Below, piece after piece: positions 40,325 through 50,753 of a stretch of DNA of 64,000 bases; positions within the stretch are counted from its first letter, which is position 1, and each line of letters starts with the position of its first letter. The notes under the pieces were generated by a model. That model did no database searches. It was not told where the DNA came from and saw only the letters and a list, made by a program, of their open reading frames with translations. The stretch is from Myxococcales bacterium (lineage in GTDB: Bacteria > Myxococcota_A > Polyangia > Polyangiales > Houyiibacteriaceae): NCBI GenBank assembly GCA_029861865.1, contig JAOTYL010000010.1:1-64000 (forward strand), given 5' to 3'. A program made the translations under genes and the position numbers.

Positions 40325-41164
40325 CTAGCGAAGCTCCGCATACGCATTGCTCAAGCACAGATCAGCGGGTCGGGCATCGGTCGCCACGCTCAAGAACACC
40401 CGGTCCTCCGCTTTCCAGCCTCGGATGATCAGGGTGTCGCCCGGGTACACCGGTGTGGTGAACTGCCCTTGAAGCGCCGCGAATCTTTCCGGGTCACCGT
40501 CGCATACCTCGTTCACGACAGCGCGCCCGGCGTACCCAAACGTGCAGAGGCCATGGAGGAGCGGGCGATCGAACCCGGCCTCGGTGGCAAATTCCGGATC
40601 GGCGTGAAGTGGATTGTAATCGCCGCTCAATCGATAGAGCAGCGCTTGGGTCAGTGGAATCGTCTCGCGCACCTCGAAGTCCGGTTCGCGTTCAGGTGGG
40701 GGGATCCGTTCGCTCCGCGGAGGTCGGTCGCCACCGAACTTTCCGTCGTTGTGGAGCACCAGCGTGACCACGCCTCGTGCCACGGTGTCCCCTTCCTCGT
40801 CCGTCGCCTCGATATCGAACAGGGCCATCGCCACCCGCTTCAAGTCGTAGAGGCCAGCCACGCGACCGGTCACTTCCAAGCAGGCGTTGGGCTCCAGGGC
40901 CTTCAACACCTCGAGGCGCTGACCATGATGCACGATGCCCTGCCGGTCGCAGCCGATCTTGTCGACCAGTGCGTCAAAAGCCGCAAACGTAGGAATCGAA
41001 GCAAAGGTCGGAAGGACCTTCGGGCCACGTCCTTCGTACAGGAAATCGAGATTGGTGTCGGCGGTTGCTCCAACTCCGAGCGCATAGATGACGGTATCCC
41101 GCCACGTGTAGCAAAACTCGATCGAATCGGTTTGGTAGCCGACCGTTTCAGGGTCGATGGCCAT
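40325..41164 (-). CDS. MaoC-type (R)-specific enoyl-CoA hydratase / hydratase 2
   Basis: LSGDYNPLHADPEFATEAGFDRPLLHGLCTFGYAGRAV. Confidence 0.92.
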   Translation of the reverse strand: MAIDPETVGYQTDSIEFCYTWRDTVIYALGVGATADTNLDFLYEGRGPKVLPTFASIPTFAAFDALVDKIGCDRQGIVHHGQRLEVLKALEPNACLEVTGRVAGLYDLKRVAMALFDIEATDEEGDTVARGVVTLVLHNDGKFGGDRPPRSERIPPPEREPDFEVRETIPLTQALLYRLSGDYNPLHADPEFATEAGFDRPLLHGLCTFGYAGRAVVNEVCDGDPERFAALQGQFTTPVYPGDTLIIRGWKAEDRVFLSVATDARPADLCLSNAYAELR

Positions 41165-41256
41165 TGCGATGGGCCCGAGTAGAGCGCCTCACGGGAGTAG
41201 TGGCAAGCCTACGCCTGTTTGCTTGTTAACCGCCATGCACCTCTGTAGAGTGCGTC

Positions 41257-42600
41257 GTGGTGAGCGAAATGAATAGAGTCGCCATGGTCTTTTCGGGCGG
41301 GCCCGCACCGGGCGCCAACGCCGTGATCGCAGCCGCGGCCACTTCGTTTCTCGAGGCGGGGGTCGAGGTACTCGGCATCTTTCACGGTTACACCAACCTT
41401 CAAGAATATGATGCCGCAAAACAACCGATGATCGAAGGCGAGCACTATCGCCGCCTCACACCTGGAGACATCCGTGGTCTTCGGAACACGCGCGGTGTCA
41501 TCATCGGCACCGCCCGGGTGAACCCTGGGGCCGGTATCAAGGCGCCGGCCGACCTTCTCGACCCCGAGAAGACCGAGCGACTCGCCCGCATCCATCATGC
41601 GCTCGCGGACCTCGAGGTTGACGCGCTGATTTCGATCGGTGGCGACGACACCCTCAAGACCGCCAACTTCCTCCATGAATACCAGCGTCATCACATCGCC
41701 GCGAATGAGCGCATTCGCATCGTGCACTTGCCGAAGACAATCGATAACGATTACCGGGGTATCGACTTCACATTCGGCTTCTTCACGGCGGTGGACGTAA
41801 TGGCGAAAGAGCTACTCAACCTTCGTGCTGACTGCATCGCCACCAGCAGCTACTTCATCGTAGAAACGATGGGCCGCAAAGCCGGTTGGCTTTCTTATGG
41901 AGTCGCGATCGCTGGCGAGGCGAACATGGTGCTATCGACGGAGGACGTCGTGGGCGACCTGGCCATCGAGGAAAAGACCAACGACCCCCACACCGGTGCC
42001 GAAGTCATCTCCCGACGGCTTTCGATCACGGCACTCGTCGATGGCATCGTCGACCTGATATTGGCGCGTGAAAAGCGCGACCAGCACTACGGCTCGATCG
42101 TGCTGGCTGAAGGACTAGCGGAGCTCCTACCGGAGGACTCCCTGCGAGGCCTACCGCGTGACGAGCACGGCCACATTCGGCTCGGCGCGTTCGATCTGGC
42201 CAAGATGACATCGGACCGAGTGCAAACTCGCTACGAAGAGCGCACGGGGCGACGCAAGAAGGTGCGCCACATCCAGCTCGGGTACGAGTCACGTTGCGCA
42301 CCGCCTCATGCGTTCGATGTCATGCTCGCGAGCCAACTCGGCATCGGAGCTTTTCGTGCGTTGGTCGAAGAAGATCTCGACGGTCACATGGTCAGCGTCA
42401 GCGGGCAGCTCGACCTCCAGTACGTCGAGTTCTCCAAGCTGATCAATCCAAAAACGCTTCAAACCGAGGTGCGCTTCATCGAGTCGGGCAGCGACTTTCA
42501 TCGCCTCGCCCGCTTCCTCGAAACCCGCACCGAGCTCAGCACCGAGTGGAGCCCTGGAAGGCGGCTCGAACCCGAAACCAAAAAACCTCGGTCGGTCTGA
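41257..42600 (+). CDS. 6-phosphofructokinase, likely PPi-dependent
   Basis: GGPAPGANAVI; SIGGDDTLKTA; HLPKTIDNDYRGID. Confidence 0.93.
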   Translation: MVSEMNRVAMVFSGGPAPGANAVIAAAATSFLEAGVEVLGIFHGYTNLQEYDAAKQPMIEGEHYRRLTPGDIRGLRNTRGVIIGTARVNPGAGIKAPADLLDPEKTERLARIHHALADLEVDALISIGGDDTLKTANFLHEYQRHHIAANERIRIVHLPKTIDNDYRGIDFTFGFFTAVDVMAKELLNLRADCIATSSYFIVETMGRKAGWLSYGVAIAGEANMVLSTEDVVGDLAIEEKTNDPHTGAEVISRRLSITALVDGIVDLILAREKRDQHYGSIVLAEGLAELLPEDSLRGLPRDEHGHIRLGAFDLAKMTSDRVQTRYEERTGRRKKVRHIQLGYESRCAPPHAFDVMLASQLGIGAFRALVEEDLDGHMVSVSGQLDLQYVEFSKLINPKTLQTEVRFIESGSDFHRLARFLETRTELSTEWSPGRRLEPETKKPRSV

Positions 42601-42603
42601 GAG

Positions 42604-42834
42604 TCAGAAGCTCGGGCGCTCGTTCATCTGACGAACGCGCTTGCGACGGCGCCGAGCTGCTTCGGCGGCCTTCTTTCGCTTCTTGATGGATGGCTTCATG
42701 TAGTGACGGCGGCGCTTGAGCTCTCGGAGGATGCCCTCGGTGGCCATCTTGCGCTTCAGGTGCTTGACCGCACGCTCGAGCCCACGCTCACCGACGTGAA
42801 CTTCGATTGGTTTGACTTGTACGGTCTCGACCAT
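42604..42834 (-). CDS. rpsU: 30S ribosomal protein S21
   Basis: ERGLERAVKHLKRKMATEGILRELKRRRHYMKPSIKKRKK. Confidence 0.95.
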   Translation of the reverse strand: MVETVQVKPIEVHVGERGLERAVKHLKRKMATEGILRELKRRRHYMKPSIKKRKKAAEAARRRRKRVRQMNERPSF

Positions 42835-42945
42835 GGATGCGTTTGCTCCTCCGTAAGAGCGCGGGAGGTTTACACAGTGTACACGCGGGCGCAAGGAGGC
42901 CCAGTTTCAGTGTGACTACTGCCCCAACGACTCACGACCGTTCGT

Positions 42946-45555
42946 TTATTCGGCGGTCGCTCGAGGCTCTTCCGGGCTGATTTCCCCAGCCTTTTCGAAG
43001 ACGAGCTTCCCCTCCCCCGTACCGACGCGAATCACGTCGCCCGCTGTGAAGCGTCCGGCGAGGATGTCCTCTGCCAATCCGTTTTCGAGGTAGCGTTGGA
43101 TCGCGCGCTTCAGCGGCCGGGCGCCGTAGGCCGGGTCATAGCCGACGTTGGCGAGGAAGTCCTTGGCCTCGTCGGAGATCTCGAGCCTGAGCTCGCGCTC
43201 GACGAGCCGCCTCTCGAAATTGCGGAGCTGGACGTCGACGATGGCTCGAAGCTGGGCCCGGTCGAGTCGGTGGAAGATGATCGTCTCGTCGAGCCGATTC
43301 AGGAACTCGGGGCGGAACGAGTCGCGCAGGTCTTCCATCACCGCCTTGCGCATCGCTTCGTCGTCGTCGAGCGCCATGATGTGATGCGAGCCGACGTTCG
43401 AGGTCAGGATCACGACTACATTCTTGAAGTCGACCGTGCGGCCTTGGCCGTCGGTAAGGCGCCCGTCGTCGAGCACCTGCAGCAGGACATTCCATACTTC
43501 TGGGTGGGCCTTTTCGACCTCATCGAAAAGGAGGACCGAGTAGGGGCGGCGTCGCACAGGCTCGGTGAGCTGGCCGCCTTCCTCGTAGCCGACATAGCCT
43601 GGCGGGGCGCCGATCAAGCGAGCCACCGCGTGCTTTTCCATGTACTCGCTCATGTCGAGTCGAATCATCGCTTTGTCGTCGTCAAACAAGAACTCGGCCA
43701 AGGCACGTGCGAGCTCGGTCTTGCCGACACCAGTTGGACCCAAGAAGAGGAACGACCCAATCGGCCGATTGGGCTCGCTCAAGCCTGCGCGCGAGCGACG
43801 CACCGCGTTCGACACCGCAACGACCGCTTCGTCTTGGCCGATCACGCGATCGCCAAGCCGATCCTCCATGTGGAGGAGCTTTTCCTTCTCGCCTTCGAGC
43901 ATCTTGCTGACCGGGATCCCCGTCCACTTCGACACAACTTCGGCGATGTCTTCGTCGGTGACCTCTTCCTTGAGGAACGAGCCCTGGGCCTGCACCTCGG
44001 CCAGCTTCTGTTGCGCTTGGGTCACCGCCGCTTCCGCTGCGGGAATCTCGCCGTACTGAAGGCGGGCCGCCGTCTCGAAATCTGCCGTGCGCTCGGCCCT
44101 TTCGAGGTCGAGCCTGAGGCTTTCGACGAGCTCCTTCTTCTCGCGAATCTCAGTGATCAGCTCTTTTTCTCGAAGCCACTGCGCGCGCATGGTGTCGCGC
44201 TGCTCCTGAAGCTCCGAGAGCTCCTGCTCGAGCTCACCGAGGCGCTTCTTGCTCGCGTCGTCTTTTTCTTTCTTGAGGGCCTGTCGCTCGATCTCGAGCT
44301 GCATCACCCTGCGCTCAAGGGTGTCGATCGGTGCGGGGAGAGAGTCGATCTCCATCTTCAATCGTGACGCAGCTTCATCGACCAAGTCGATCGCCTTGTC
44401 GGGCAAGAAACGGTTGGTGATGTACCGATGGCTGAGCGTTGCCGCGGCGACGATCGCCGAGTCTTGAATGCGAATGCCGTGGTGAATCTCGTACCGCTCT
44501 TTCAGACCCCGCAAGATCCCGATGGTATCGGGGACCGACGGCTCGCCGGCAAACACGGGCTGAAAGCGCCGCGCGAGCGCAGCATCCTTTTCGATGCGCT
44601 TTCGATATTCGTCGAGCGTGGTCGCGCCGATACAGCGTAGCTCGCCTCGCGCGAGGGCTGGCTTGAGCATGTTGCTCGCATCCATCGAGCCCTCTGCGGC
44701 ACCCGCGCCGACCAAGGTATGAAGCTCATCGATGAAGAGGACAATCCCGCCTTTTGCTGCCTCGATCTCGTTTAGCACCGCCTTGAGACGCTCCTCGAAC
44801 TCGCCCCGGTACTTCGAGCCTGCGACGATCGCCGCGAGGTCGAGCGCCAAGAGGCGTTTCTCTTTCAAACCCTCGGGGACGTCGCCCTGCGCAATCCGGT
44901 GCGCGATCCCTTCGGCGATCGCCGTCTTGCCGACGCCTGGCTCGCCGATCAACACGGGGTTGTTCTTGGTACGGCGAGAAAGCACCTGCATCACGCGGCG
45001 GATCTCCTCGTCGCGTCCGATCACCGGGTCGGTCTTACCTTGGCGCGCTGCCTCGGTCAGGTCGCGCGTATACTTCTCGAGCGCCTGAAACTTCCCTTCT
45101 GGGTCCGGGTCGGTCACCCGCTGGGTTCCGCGGACCTCCTGGAGCGCCTCGAGTAGCTTCTTGCGATCTACATGTTGTGCTTCGAGCGCCTTCTTGAGCT
45201 GTGAATCGGTGTACGCAGCGAGGAGCACGTGCTCCGCAGAGGTGTATTCATCTTTGAGGCTTTCGGTCTCTTTCCAGGCTGCAGTCAGAAGGTCGCGCAA
45301 CCGTCTGGAGATCCCCGGCTCCGAGCCTCCAGCGACTTTGGGCATCTTGTCGAGGATTGCGCCCTCGGCTCGGATCAAACCCTGCAGGTCCGCACCTGCC
45401 TTCTCGAGAATCGCGGGCGCGAGACCGTCAGCCTGCCCCAGCAATTCGAGCATGAGATGCGCCGGATAAACCTCGGGATTCCCACGATCGGTCGCGTTCT
45501 GTTGGGCCGCGACCAAAGCGTCGCGAGTCTTGGTGGTGAGTCGATCCAATCGCAT
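42946..45555 (-). CDS. clpB: ATP-dependent chaperone ClpB
   Basis: Clp_N repeats, two Walker A ([27 protein letters not shown]), middle coiled coil. Confidence 0.98.
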   Translation of the reverse strand: MRLDRLTTKTRDALVAAQQNATDRGNPEVYPAHLMLELLGQADGLAPAILEKAGADLQGLIRAEGAILDKMPKVAGGSEPGISRRLRDLLTAAWKETESLKDEYTSAEHVLLAAYTDSQLKKALEAQHVDRKKLLEALQEVRGTQRVTDPDPEGKFQALEKYTRDLTEAARQGKTDPVIGRDEEIRRVMQVLSRRTKNNPVLIGEPGVGKTAIAEGIAHRIAQGDVPEGLKEKRLLALDLAAIVAGSKYRGEFEERLKAVLNEIEAAKGGIVLFIDELHTLVGAGAAEGSMDASNMLKPALARGELRCIGATTLDEYRKRIEKDAALARRFQPVFAGEPSVPDTIGILRGLKERYEIHHGIRIQDSAIVAAATLSHRYITNRFLPDKAIDLVDEAASRLKMEIDSLPAPIDTLERRVMQLEIERQALKKEKDDASKKRLGELEQELSELQEQRDTMRAQWLREKELITEIREKKELVESLRLDLERAERTADFETAARLQYGEIPAAEAAVTQAQQKLAEVQAQGSFLKEEVTDEDIAEVVSKWTGIPVSKMLEGEKEKLLHMEDRLGDRVIGQDEAVVAVSNAVRRSRAGLSEPNRPIGSFLFLGPTGVGKTELARALAEFLFDDDKAMIRLDMSEYMEKHAVARLIGAPPGYVGYEEGGQLTEPVRRRPYSVLLFDEVEKAHPEVWNVLLQVLDDGRLTDGQGRTVDFKNVVVILTSNVGSHHIMALDDDEAMRKAVMEDLRDSFRPEFLNRLDETIIFHRLDRAQLRAIVDVQLRNFERRLVERELRLEISDEAKDFLANVGYDPAYGARPLKRAIQRYLENGLAEDILAGRFTAGDVIRVGTGEGKLVFEKAGEISPEEPRATAE

Positions 45556-45607
45556 AGTTTTTCCTGCGTTCGCGGCAAGTTAAGCATGTCACGCGAAGCG
45601 TCAATGG

Positions 45608-46123
45608 GTGGACAGCCCACAAAAACGAAGCAATAACAGCCACGTGCGAGCGTTCACTATCGCCACCACCGTCATGTTGGCGTTGACTTCGTGTAAGACC
45701 GAGGCCGTATCCTCGGCCTTCGAGTCCCCGAGCGCAACCATCGACACCTTGTTTCGCGCCTATGATGTCCGGGATGTCCCACAAGCCGAGATCCGCCGCC
45801 GGCTTCAGGCCCGCGAACGGTTCGAGCTAGTCGACGAGAACCTCTTTCGAAGCTGCTTTTCGGACTGGCAGGGCGAGCACGACCAAGGGCTTGGTGGCTT
45901 CGTCTTCGGGCAGTTGGTCGCTGCCAAGGACGAGCTCATGATCGACGTCAAAGGAGACACCGCCTACGTGCGCGCTTCGTCTTCCGCGCCCGACTACGAG
46001 CCTGTCGTGTTGATCAAACAAGATGTGGGTTGGAAGATCGACCTCCGAAAAAGCATCCCGCCGGAGATCCGCCAACGTCTCTACGAAGTCTACCGCCACG
46101 CCCGCCGCGCCGAGCGTAGGTGA
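45608..46123 (+). CDS. Hypothetical lipoprotein
   Basis: TIATTVMLALTSC lipobox; NTF2/DUF4878-like size and acidic C-terminus. Confidence 0.6.
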   Translation: MDSPQKRSNNSHVRAFTIATTVMLALTSCKTEAVSSAFESPSATIDTLFRAYDVRDVPQAEIRRRLQARERFELVDENLFRSCFSDWQGEHDQGLGGFVFGQLVAAKDELMIDVKGDTAYVRASSSAPDYEPVVLIKQDVGWKIDLRKSIPPEIRQRLYEVYRHARRAERR

Positions 46124-46200
46124 TAGCGCGGGGGTGGTGGGGCGGGACCAATTGACGGGCCGCCAGGCCCAACCGGGATCAACCACGCACCCGCCAACGA

Positions 46201-46220
46201 AAGCGGACAGTCCCCTTTTA
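46201..46220 (-). repeat. Dispersed palindrome copy 4, degenerate (AAGCGGACAGTCCCCTTTTA)
   Basis: One mismatch in the G-run; supplies the TAA stop of the DUF2723 gene. Confidence 0.8.
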
Positions 46221-48083
46221 ATCGACGCGGAAGGGGGTGATGTCGATCGGTTCTCCAGGGAAGGCGTGCTTGAGGGCGTCTCGCATCAGGAGGAGCTCCG
46301 CCGCGCGTGGGTTCAATGAGAGCCCCGCTCCCACGCTCCGCCGGGCCCCGTGGAGATCACCGACGCCCGCGAAATAGAGGGCATCGTTGTAGTGGCGCCA
46401 CAGGAGCTGGACCTCGGTCTGTGCGTCGTGCGGCTCGCCGATGCGCGCGTAGATGTCGTCCCAGAGCTTTCCGTGCCTCTGCATCGCCTGCCCTTCGTCT
46501 GCCTCCGTGATGTCCGCCGTGAGAACGCGGTGATAGAGCTGCTCCGGCACCAGCATGTCGAACATCTCCGGGGCAACCCTTATGTCCATCTCCACGAACA
46601 CCGGCCGTAGCGCAGCGAGACTCTGAAGGTCGGCAGCGTTGAGTCGACCATCGAGAACGTAGTTACGCAGCAACTCCTTCAGCTCGGGCTCTTCGGAGAC
46701 GAGCCGATCAACCAATTTCGGGTAACTGGACAGTGGGAGCGGCACCATCGTGATGTCGGGTCGGTTCAGCTCTTCGGCCTCTCCACCCCAGAAGCGAAAG
46801 ATCGTACTCGGATTGTGGGCCAACACGACCGCGCGTGCGGGAAGTGAGCGCCGGAGGCCGTCGTCGAAGACATCGGTATCAGCGAAGCTCGCAAGCGAAG
46901 TGTCGTCGTATGAACGAGCAAATTGAAGTAGCGACGCCATTGCGATGATCGCTCCGAGCGCGGGCCCGAGCCTTGGGCGGCGGGGAGCTGCCTCTGCAAC
47001 CGCCGAGAGAACGACCCCAATGGCGAACCCCCCGAATACGCCGACCGAGGCGTAGGCCAGCATGAAGTACGCCAAGGCATCGGGATTGCCATGCACGAAA
47101 CCGAGCAAGGCTCGACCGACCGTGTAAACGAGCCAGAGGGTGAGCCAAAAGAGACCGAATTTCCGAGCAGCGCGGACCCGGAGCATGAAGTAGGCACCGA
47201 GCAGCCCAAGGAACAGCGTTCCCAAGTGCAGGTCTTGACCCATGGCGACGATCACGTCTGCGAGGTGCTCGCGAAAGGGCGCCACCCGCTCCGGCCCGAG
47301 GCTCTTTTGGAAGGCTTGCGCGCTCACGACCCACATGAAACGAGAAGGGGTAGTCGGGTCACCCAAGTTGAGAAACGGTTGCGAGAGTGCGCGTAGCGGC
47401 AAGAAGAGATACGTGAGCAAGCCGGCCCCGAGGAACCCGGTCGACCAGGCGAAAGGGCGGCATCCCCATGCTGCCCAAACCCCGATCAACAGCCACGCTG
47501 CGGGCACGAAAGCCAAGAGCGCGAGGTAGTGGTGGTTGGCGAGGGCCAACCCGATGGCGAGCGCCGCGTGATAGAGGGGTCGAACATCCCCATCCCGGCC
47601 CGAAGTCGCGACGCACAGCAGACGCTCGATCGCGACGCACAGGAGTGCCGCTTGCAGGGCGTACACTTCGGGGCGCACCGCCTGAAACCACCACGCCTGG
47701 CTACCCGCCACCCACCAAGTGCCTGCCAACGAGAGCGGAACGATCAATGGCTCGCGAATGGCGCCACTCACGCGGAAGGTCTGCTCGAACGCGGAAAAAA
47801 GAGCCACGGCTGCGACTGCGCCGAGAAGGCAGCACACCAACGCCACCCGAAACGAGAGCGCGCCGATGGGGAACAAGTTCGCCGACCCGAGGACGAGCGA
47901 TGCCAACGGATGACCCGGGGGGTGAGAGATCCCGAACTCCGCAGCAGCGGCCACGAACTCTCCGCTGTCGAGCCAGTGGGCGTACCCCGACGCGGTGTAC
48001 ACGTACAGGATGAACGGGAGGCCCCCCGCGAGCAGCCCCTTGATGACGTTGCGGCTCAACACTTCACGATGATCGAACGACAT
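46218..48083 (-). CDS. DUF2723-type polytopic membrane protein (glycosyltransferase-like)
   Basis: WLDSGEFVAAAAEFGISHPPGHPLASLVLGSA...; about 12 TMs, TPR-like C-terminus. Confidence 0.85.
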   Translation of the reverse strand: MSFDHREVLSRNVIKGLLAGGLPFILYVYTASGYAHWLDSGEFVAAAAEFGISHPPGHPLASLVLGSANLFPIGALSFRVALVCCLLGAVAAVALFSAFEQTFRVSGAIREPLIVPLSLAGTWWVAGSQAWWFQAVRPEVYALQAALLCVAIERLLCVATSGRDGDVRPLYHAALAIGLALANHHYLALLAFVPAAWLLIGVWAAWGCRPFAWSTGFLGAGLLTYLFLPLRALSQPFLNLGDPTTPSRFMWVVSAQAFQKSLGPERVAPFREHLADVIVAMGQDLHLGTLFLGLLGAYFMLRVRAARKFGLFWLTLWLVYTVGRALLGFVHGNPDALAYFMLAYASVGVFGGFAIGVVLSAVAEAAPRRPRLGPALGAIIAMASLLQFARSYDDTSLASFADTDVFDDGLRRSLPARAVVLAHNPSTIFRFWGGEAEELNRPDITMVPLPLSSYPKLVDRLVSEEPELKELLRNYVLDGRLNAADLQSLAALRPVFVEMDIRVAPEMFDMLVPEQLYHRVLTADITEADEGQAMQRHGKLWDDIYARIGEPHDAQTEVQLLWRHYNDALYFAGVGDLHGARRSVGAGLSLNPRAAELLLMRDALKHAFPGEPIDITPFRVD

Positions 48084-48139
48084 TGGTTCTGCGGTCAAAT
48101 CTACGTCGAGCGAGCAGCCAACTGTGCGATAGTGACCGC

Positions 48140-48625
48140 ATGGCCAAGCGTCGGACGAAATACTGGCTCATGAAGAGCGAGCCCGATGTCTACTCAATCG
48201 ATCATCTCGAACGTGACGGCACCGAAAGCTGGGACGGGGTTCGCAACTACCAGGCGCGGAACTTCATGCGTGAGATGGCTGTCGGAGACCTAGCGATCTT
48301 CTATCATTCGAGCGCCAAACCGCCTGGCGCAGCCGGGGTTTGTCGGGTCTCTCGGGAGGCCTACCCGGACGACAGCCAGTTCGACAAGAAGAGCCAGTAC
48401 TACGACCCGAAGTCCACAAAGGAAGACCCACGATGGTCGATGGTCGACGTTTCATTCGTCGAGAAGTTCGATGAGCTGGTATCGCTAGAGGCGCTGAAAC
48501 GGGACCCCAAGCTCGAAGGGATGCGGGTCACACAGAAGGGGTCGCGGCTCTCCGTCCAGCCCGTCGACAAAGCGCACTTCCAACGCGTGCTGAAAATGGC
48601 CGGGGCGAAAACGAAAATCCCTTAG
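48140..48625 (+). CDS. EVE domain-containing protein
   Basis: RTKYWLMKSEPDVYSIDHLERDGTESWDGVRNYQARNFMREMAVGDLAIFYHSS. Confidence 0.94.
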   Translation: MAKRRTKYWLMKSEPDVYSIDHLERDGTESWDGVRNYQARNFMREMAVGDLAIFYHSSAKPPGAAGVCRVSREAYPDDSQFDKKSQYYDPKSTKEDPRWSMVDVSFVEKFDELVSLEALKRDPKLEGMRVTQKGSRLSVQPVDKAHFQRVLKMAGAKTKIP

Positions 48626-48778
48626 CTCTGCGTCAACCGGTGACCCGGACCGCGGCACGGGACGGGCGTGCTCGCGATGGGGCCCCGGTCGCCCTTTGCG
48701 ATGAGGACGGATCCTTACGCGGGCTCCTCCCCATCGCTGTGCTGCCCATCCCGCGCCGCACTCCGAGACACCGGTTGC

Positions 48779-49663
48779 TTAGACCCAGATGTCCTTCGCT
48801 GTTGCCGTGGTCCGGGTCAGGGTGAGCTCGACGTGGTGGCGTTTCATCGCGCCTTGTTTGATTCGGTGGCGCGGGACCTCTGCGGCGTTGATATAGAGCG
48901 TTCCGTCCTTTTGGATTTGTCCTGGTCGGTGGTTTCCGGATTTGGTTCTTCGATGCATGTGGCCCGCAACCGTTGCGAGGACCGCGCGGCCTTGGCCTTT
49001 GGCGTGCCGAACTGCCTCTTCGAGATCTCGGTCGCCCCAGTCCTCTTCCTGCTTGCGAAAATCACAACCCCAGATCGAGTCGGCGCGGTCGCCCAGCCCA
49101 GATGGGCCGTTGTGCGCCAAGAACACGATCGGCGCATCGTCACATCGATCGATTAGGGCTTTCAAACGCGCGCTCGACGACTCCATCGAATCGACTCCGT
49201 ACTTCTTCGCGAGGTAGCGGAGGCAGGCGACCCGTCGACCGCCGATCGAGTGAGGGCGACAGACGACTAGATTGAACGCGATGCCGGAAAGCTCGACCCT
49301 GTGACGACTGTACGCGACGAGCTTCACATGGCCGAGTGCGCGGTCCAGGTTCGTGCAGCGCCAGTCTTGACCCTGGCAAAACACGTTTCGAAAACGATGG
49401 GCGCGCGGGGCGATCTCGGCGCCGAGCTGTAGCGCGTGCAAGCCGTCGTGGTTGCCCGGGATGCACATCGCCGGGATGCGTAGCTTTCCGAGCGACCGCG
49501 CCACCCCGAGCCCACGGACCTGCGTATATGCCGCCAAATCGCCGACGAAAAGGAGCATATCGTAGTTGCTTTGGTTGAAGAAAGCGACGTCCTCGGCGTC
49601 CCAGAACAAATGAACATCGCCGATCACGCCGATCGTCGCCGCTTGCGTGAGCGCATCGTTCAT
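48779..49663 (-). CDS. Metallophosphoesterase
   Basis: GVIGDVHLFWD, FVGDLAAYTQ, IPGNHDGL, FLAHNGPSG, GHMH. Confidence 0.9.
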   Translation of the reverse strand: MNDALTQAATIGVIGDVHLFWDAEDVAFFNQSNYDMLLFVGDLAAYTQVRGLGVARSLGKLRIPAMCIPGNHDGLHALQLGAEIAPRAHRFRNVFCQGQDWRCTNLDRALGHVKLVAYSRHRVELSGIAFNLVVCRPHSIGGRRVACLRYLAKKYGVDSMESSSARLKALIDRCDDAPIVFLAHNGPSGLGDRADSIWGCDFRKQEEDWGDRDLEEAVRHAKGQGRAVLATVAGHMHRRTKSGNHRPGQIQKDGTLYINAAEVPRHRIKQGAMKRHHVELTLTRTTATAKDIWV

Positions 49664-49716
49664 GGGACGAAACTTAGCCGACACAGCGCATCGTGCGAGG
49701 AGGAAGGGACCGCTCA

Positions 49717-50139
49717 ATGACCACTCCGACCGTCCAACGCCGTGAACCCGCCTTCGTGTTGGTTCTCAGCATCTTGACCCTCGGCCTCTATCTGCCCTTC
49801 TGGTACCACGGCATCTATGAGGACCTCCAAGCTCTGGACGGCAAGACGCCCACGGGCCGGGGCTATTGGTTGGATTTCTTTTTCGTCATCATCACCTTCG
49901 CGATCTACGGAATCTGGGTCGACTACCAAATTTCCCTTCAGATTGCCGACTTTGAGGAGCGCAACGGCTTGGGTCCCGTTCAAGACACCTCGATGATCGC
50001 GGTCATTCTCGACGTGGCGGCCTACTTCACGGTCTTCTTCACCAACTTCGTTACCAGTGCGATCCAGCAAGACCAGTTGAATCGTGTCGTGGAAAAGCTC
50101 GCCGCCCGCGTTCCAAACGATGCGGGTCTTCTGGCATGA
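49717..50139 (+). CDS. DUF4234-like small membrane protein
   Basis: LSILTLGLYLPFWYHGIYEDLQ...; about four TM helices. Confidence 0.75.
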   Translation: MTTPTVQRREPAFVLVLSILTLGLYLPFWYHGIYEDLQALDGKTPTGRGYWLDFFFVIITFAIYGIWVDYQISLQIADFEERNGLGPVQDTSMIAVILDVAAYFTVFFTNFVTSAIQQDQLNRVVEKLAARVPNDAGLLA

Positions 50140-50729
50140 CAACCGTGGCCCCCCACACCGAGCTCGCCATTTTCGTCGGAGGAGAGTCTCGTCGCATGGG
50201 CGAGCCCAAAGGGCGCCTCACGGTGCCGGGCGGCTCACGGACGATCCTCGAGCAACTCGTCGAACGTGGTCGCGACGCCGGCCTCGCGCCCTTGCTCGTA
50301 GGGGATGCTAGCGCGTATTCCGGTCTCGTCCCGGAGCTCCCCCGCGTCGACGATGAGCCCCTCGGCTACGGTCCGCTCGGTGGGTTACGCGCTGCTCTCG
50401 CGCATGCCTGTGAGGCCGGCCGAAGACACGTCGTCGCCGTAGCGTGCGACATGCCGCATGTGATGACCGAGGCGCTCCTGCTCCTCCGCGATCACCCGAG
50501 CGAGGCGGTTGTGTTGGCCCCTCGTCGGGGACCGGAGGCTCCGTGGGAGCCCATGCTTGCGAGATACGACGCCGCGCTTTTGCTCCCGGTCCTCGACGAC
50601 GTCATCGCGGATGGCCGCCGATCGTTCCAGCAACTCTTCTCCGAAGTCGAAGTCTGGCCGATCGAGCTCACGCCGGCGATCGAGCGATCGCTCGAAGACT
50701 GGGATACGCCCGGAGACGTGGTCCGTTAG
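50136..50729 (+). CDS. mobA: Molybdenum cofactor guanylyltransferase-like
   Basis: ELAIFVGGESRRMGEPKGRL; VVAVACDMPHVM; GPEAPWEPMLARY. Confidence 0.85.
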   Translation: MTTVAPHTELAIFVGGESRRMGEPKGRLTVPGGSRTILEQLVERGRDAGLAPLLVGDASAYSGLVPELPRVDDEPLGYGPLGGLRAALAHACEAGRRHVVAVACDMPHVMTEALLLLRDHPSEAVVLAPRRGPEAPWEPMLARYDAALLLPVLDDVIADGRRSFQQLFSEVEVWPIELTPAIERSLEDWDTPGDVVR

Positions 50730-50753
50730 GGTCACCCTGCTAAGCTCGGCGCG

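Noticed and set aside
43096-44367. 423-aa plus-strand ORF antisense to clpB
   Set aside because: Lies entirely opposite clpB, composition (His/Arg/Leu-rich) is that of a high-GC shadow ORF, no recognisable motif.
48640-48825. 61-aa ORF between the EVE and metallophosphoesterase genes
   Set aside because: Arg/Pro-rich, no RBS or motif; typical random high-GC ORF.
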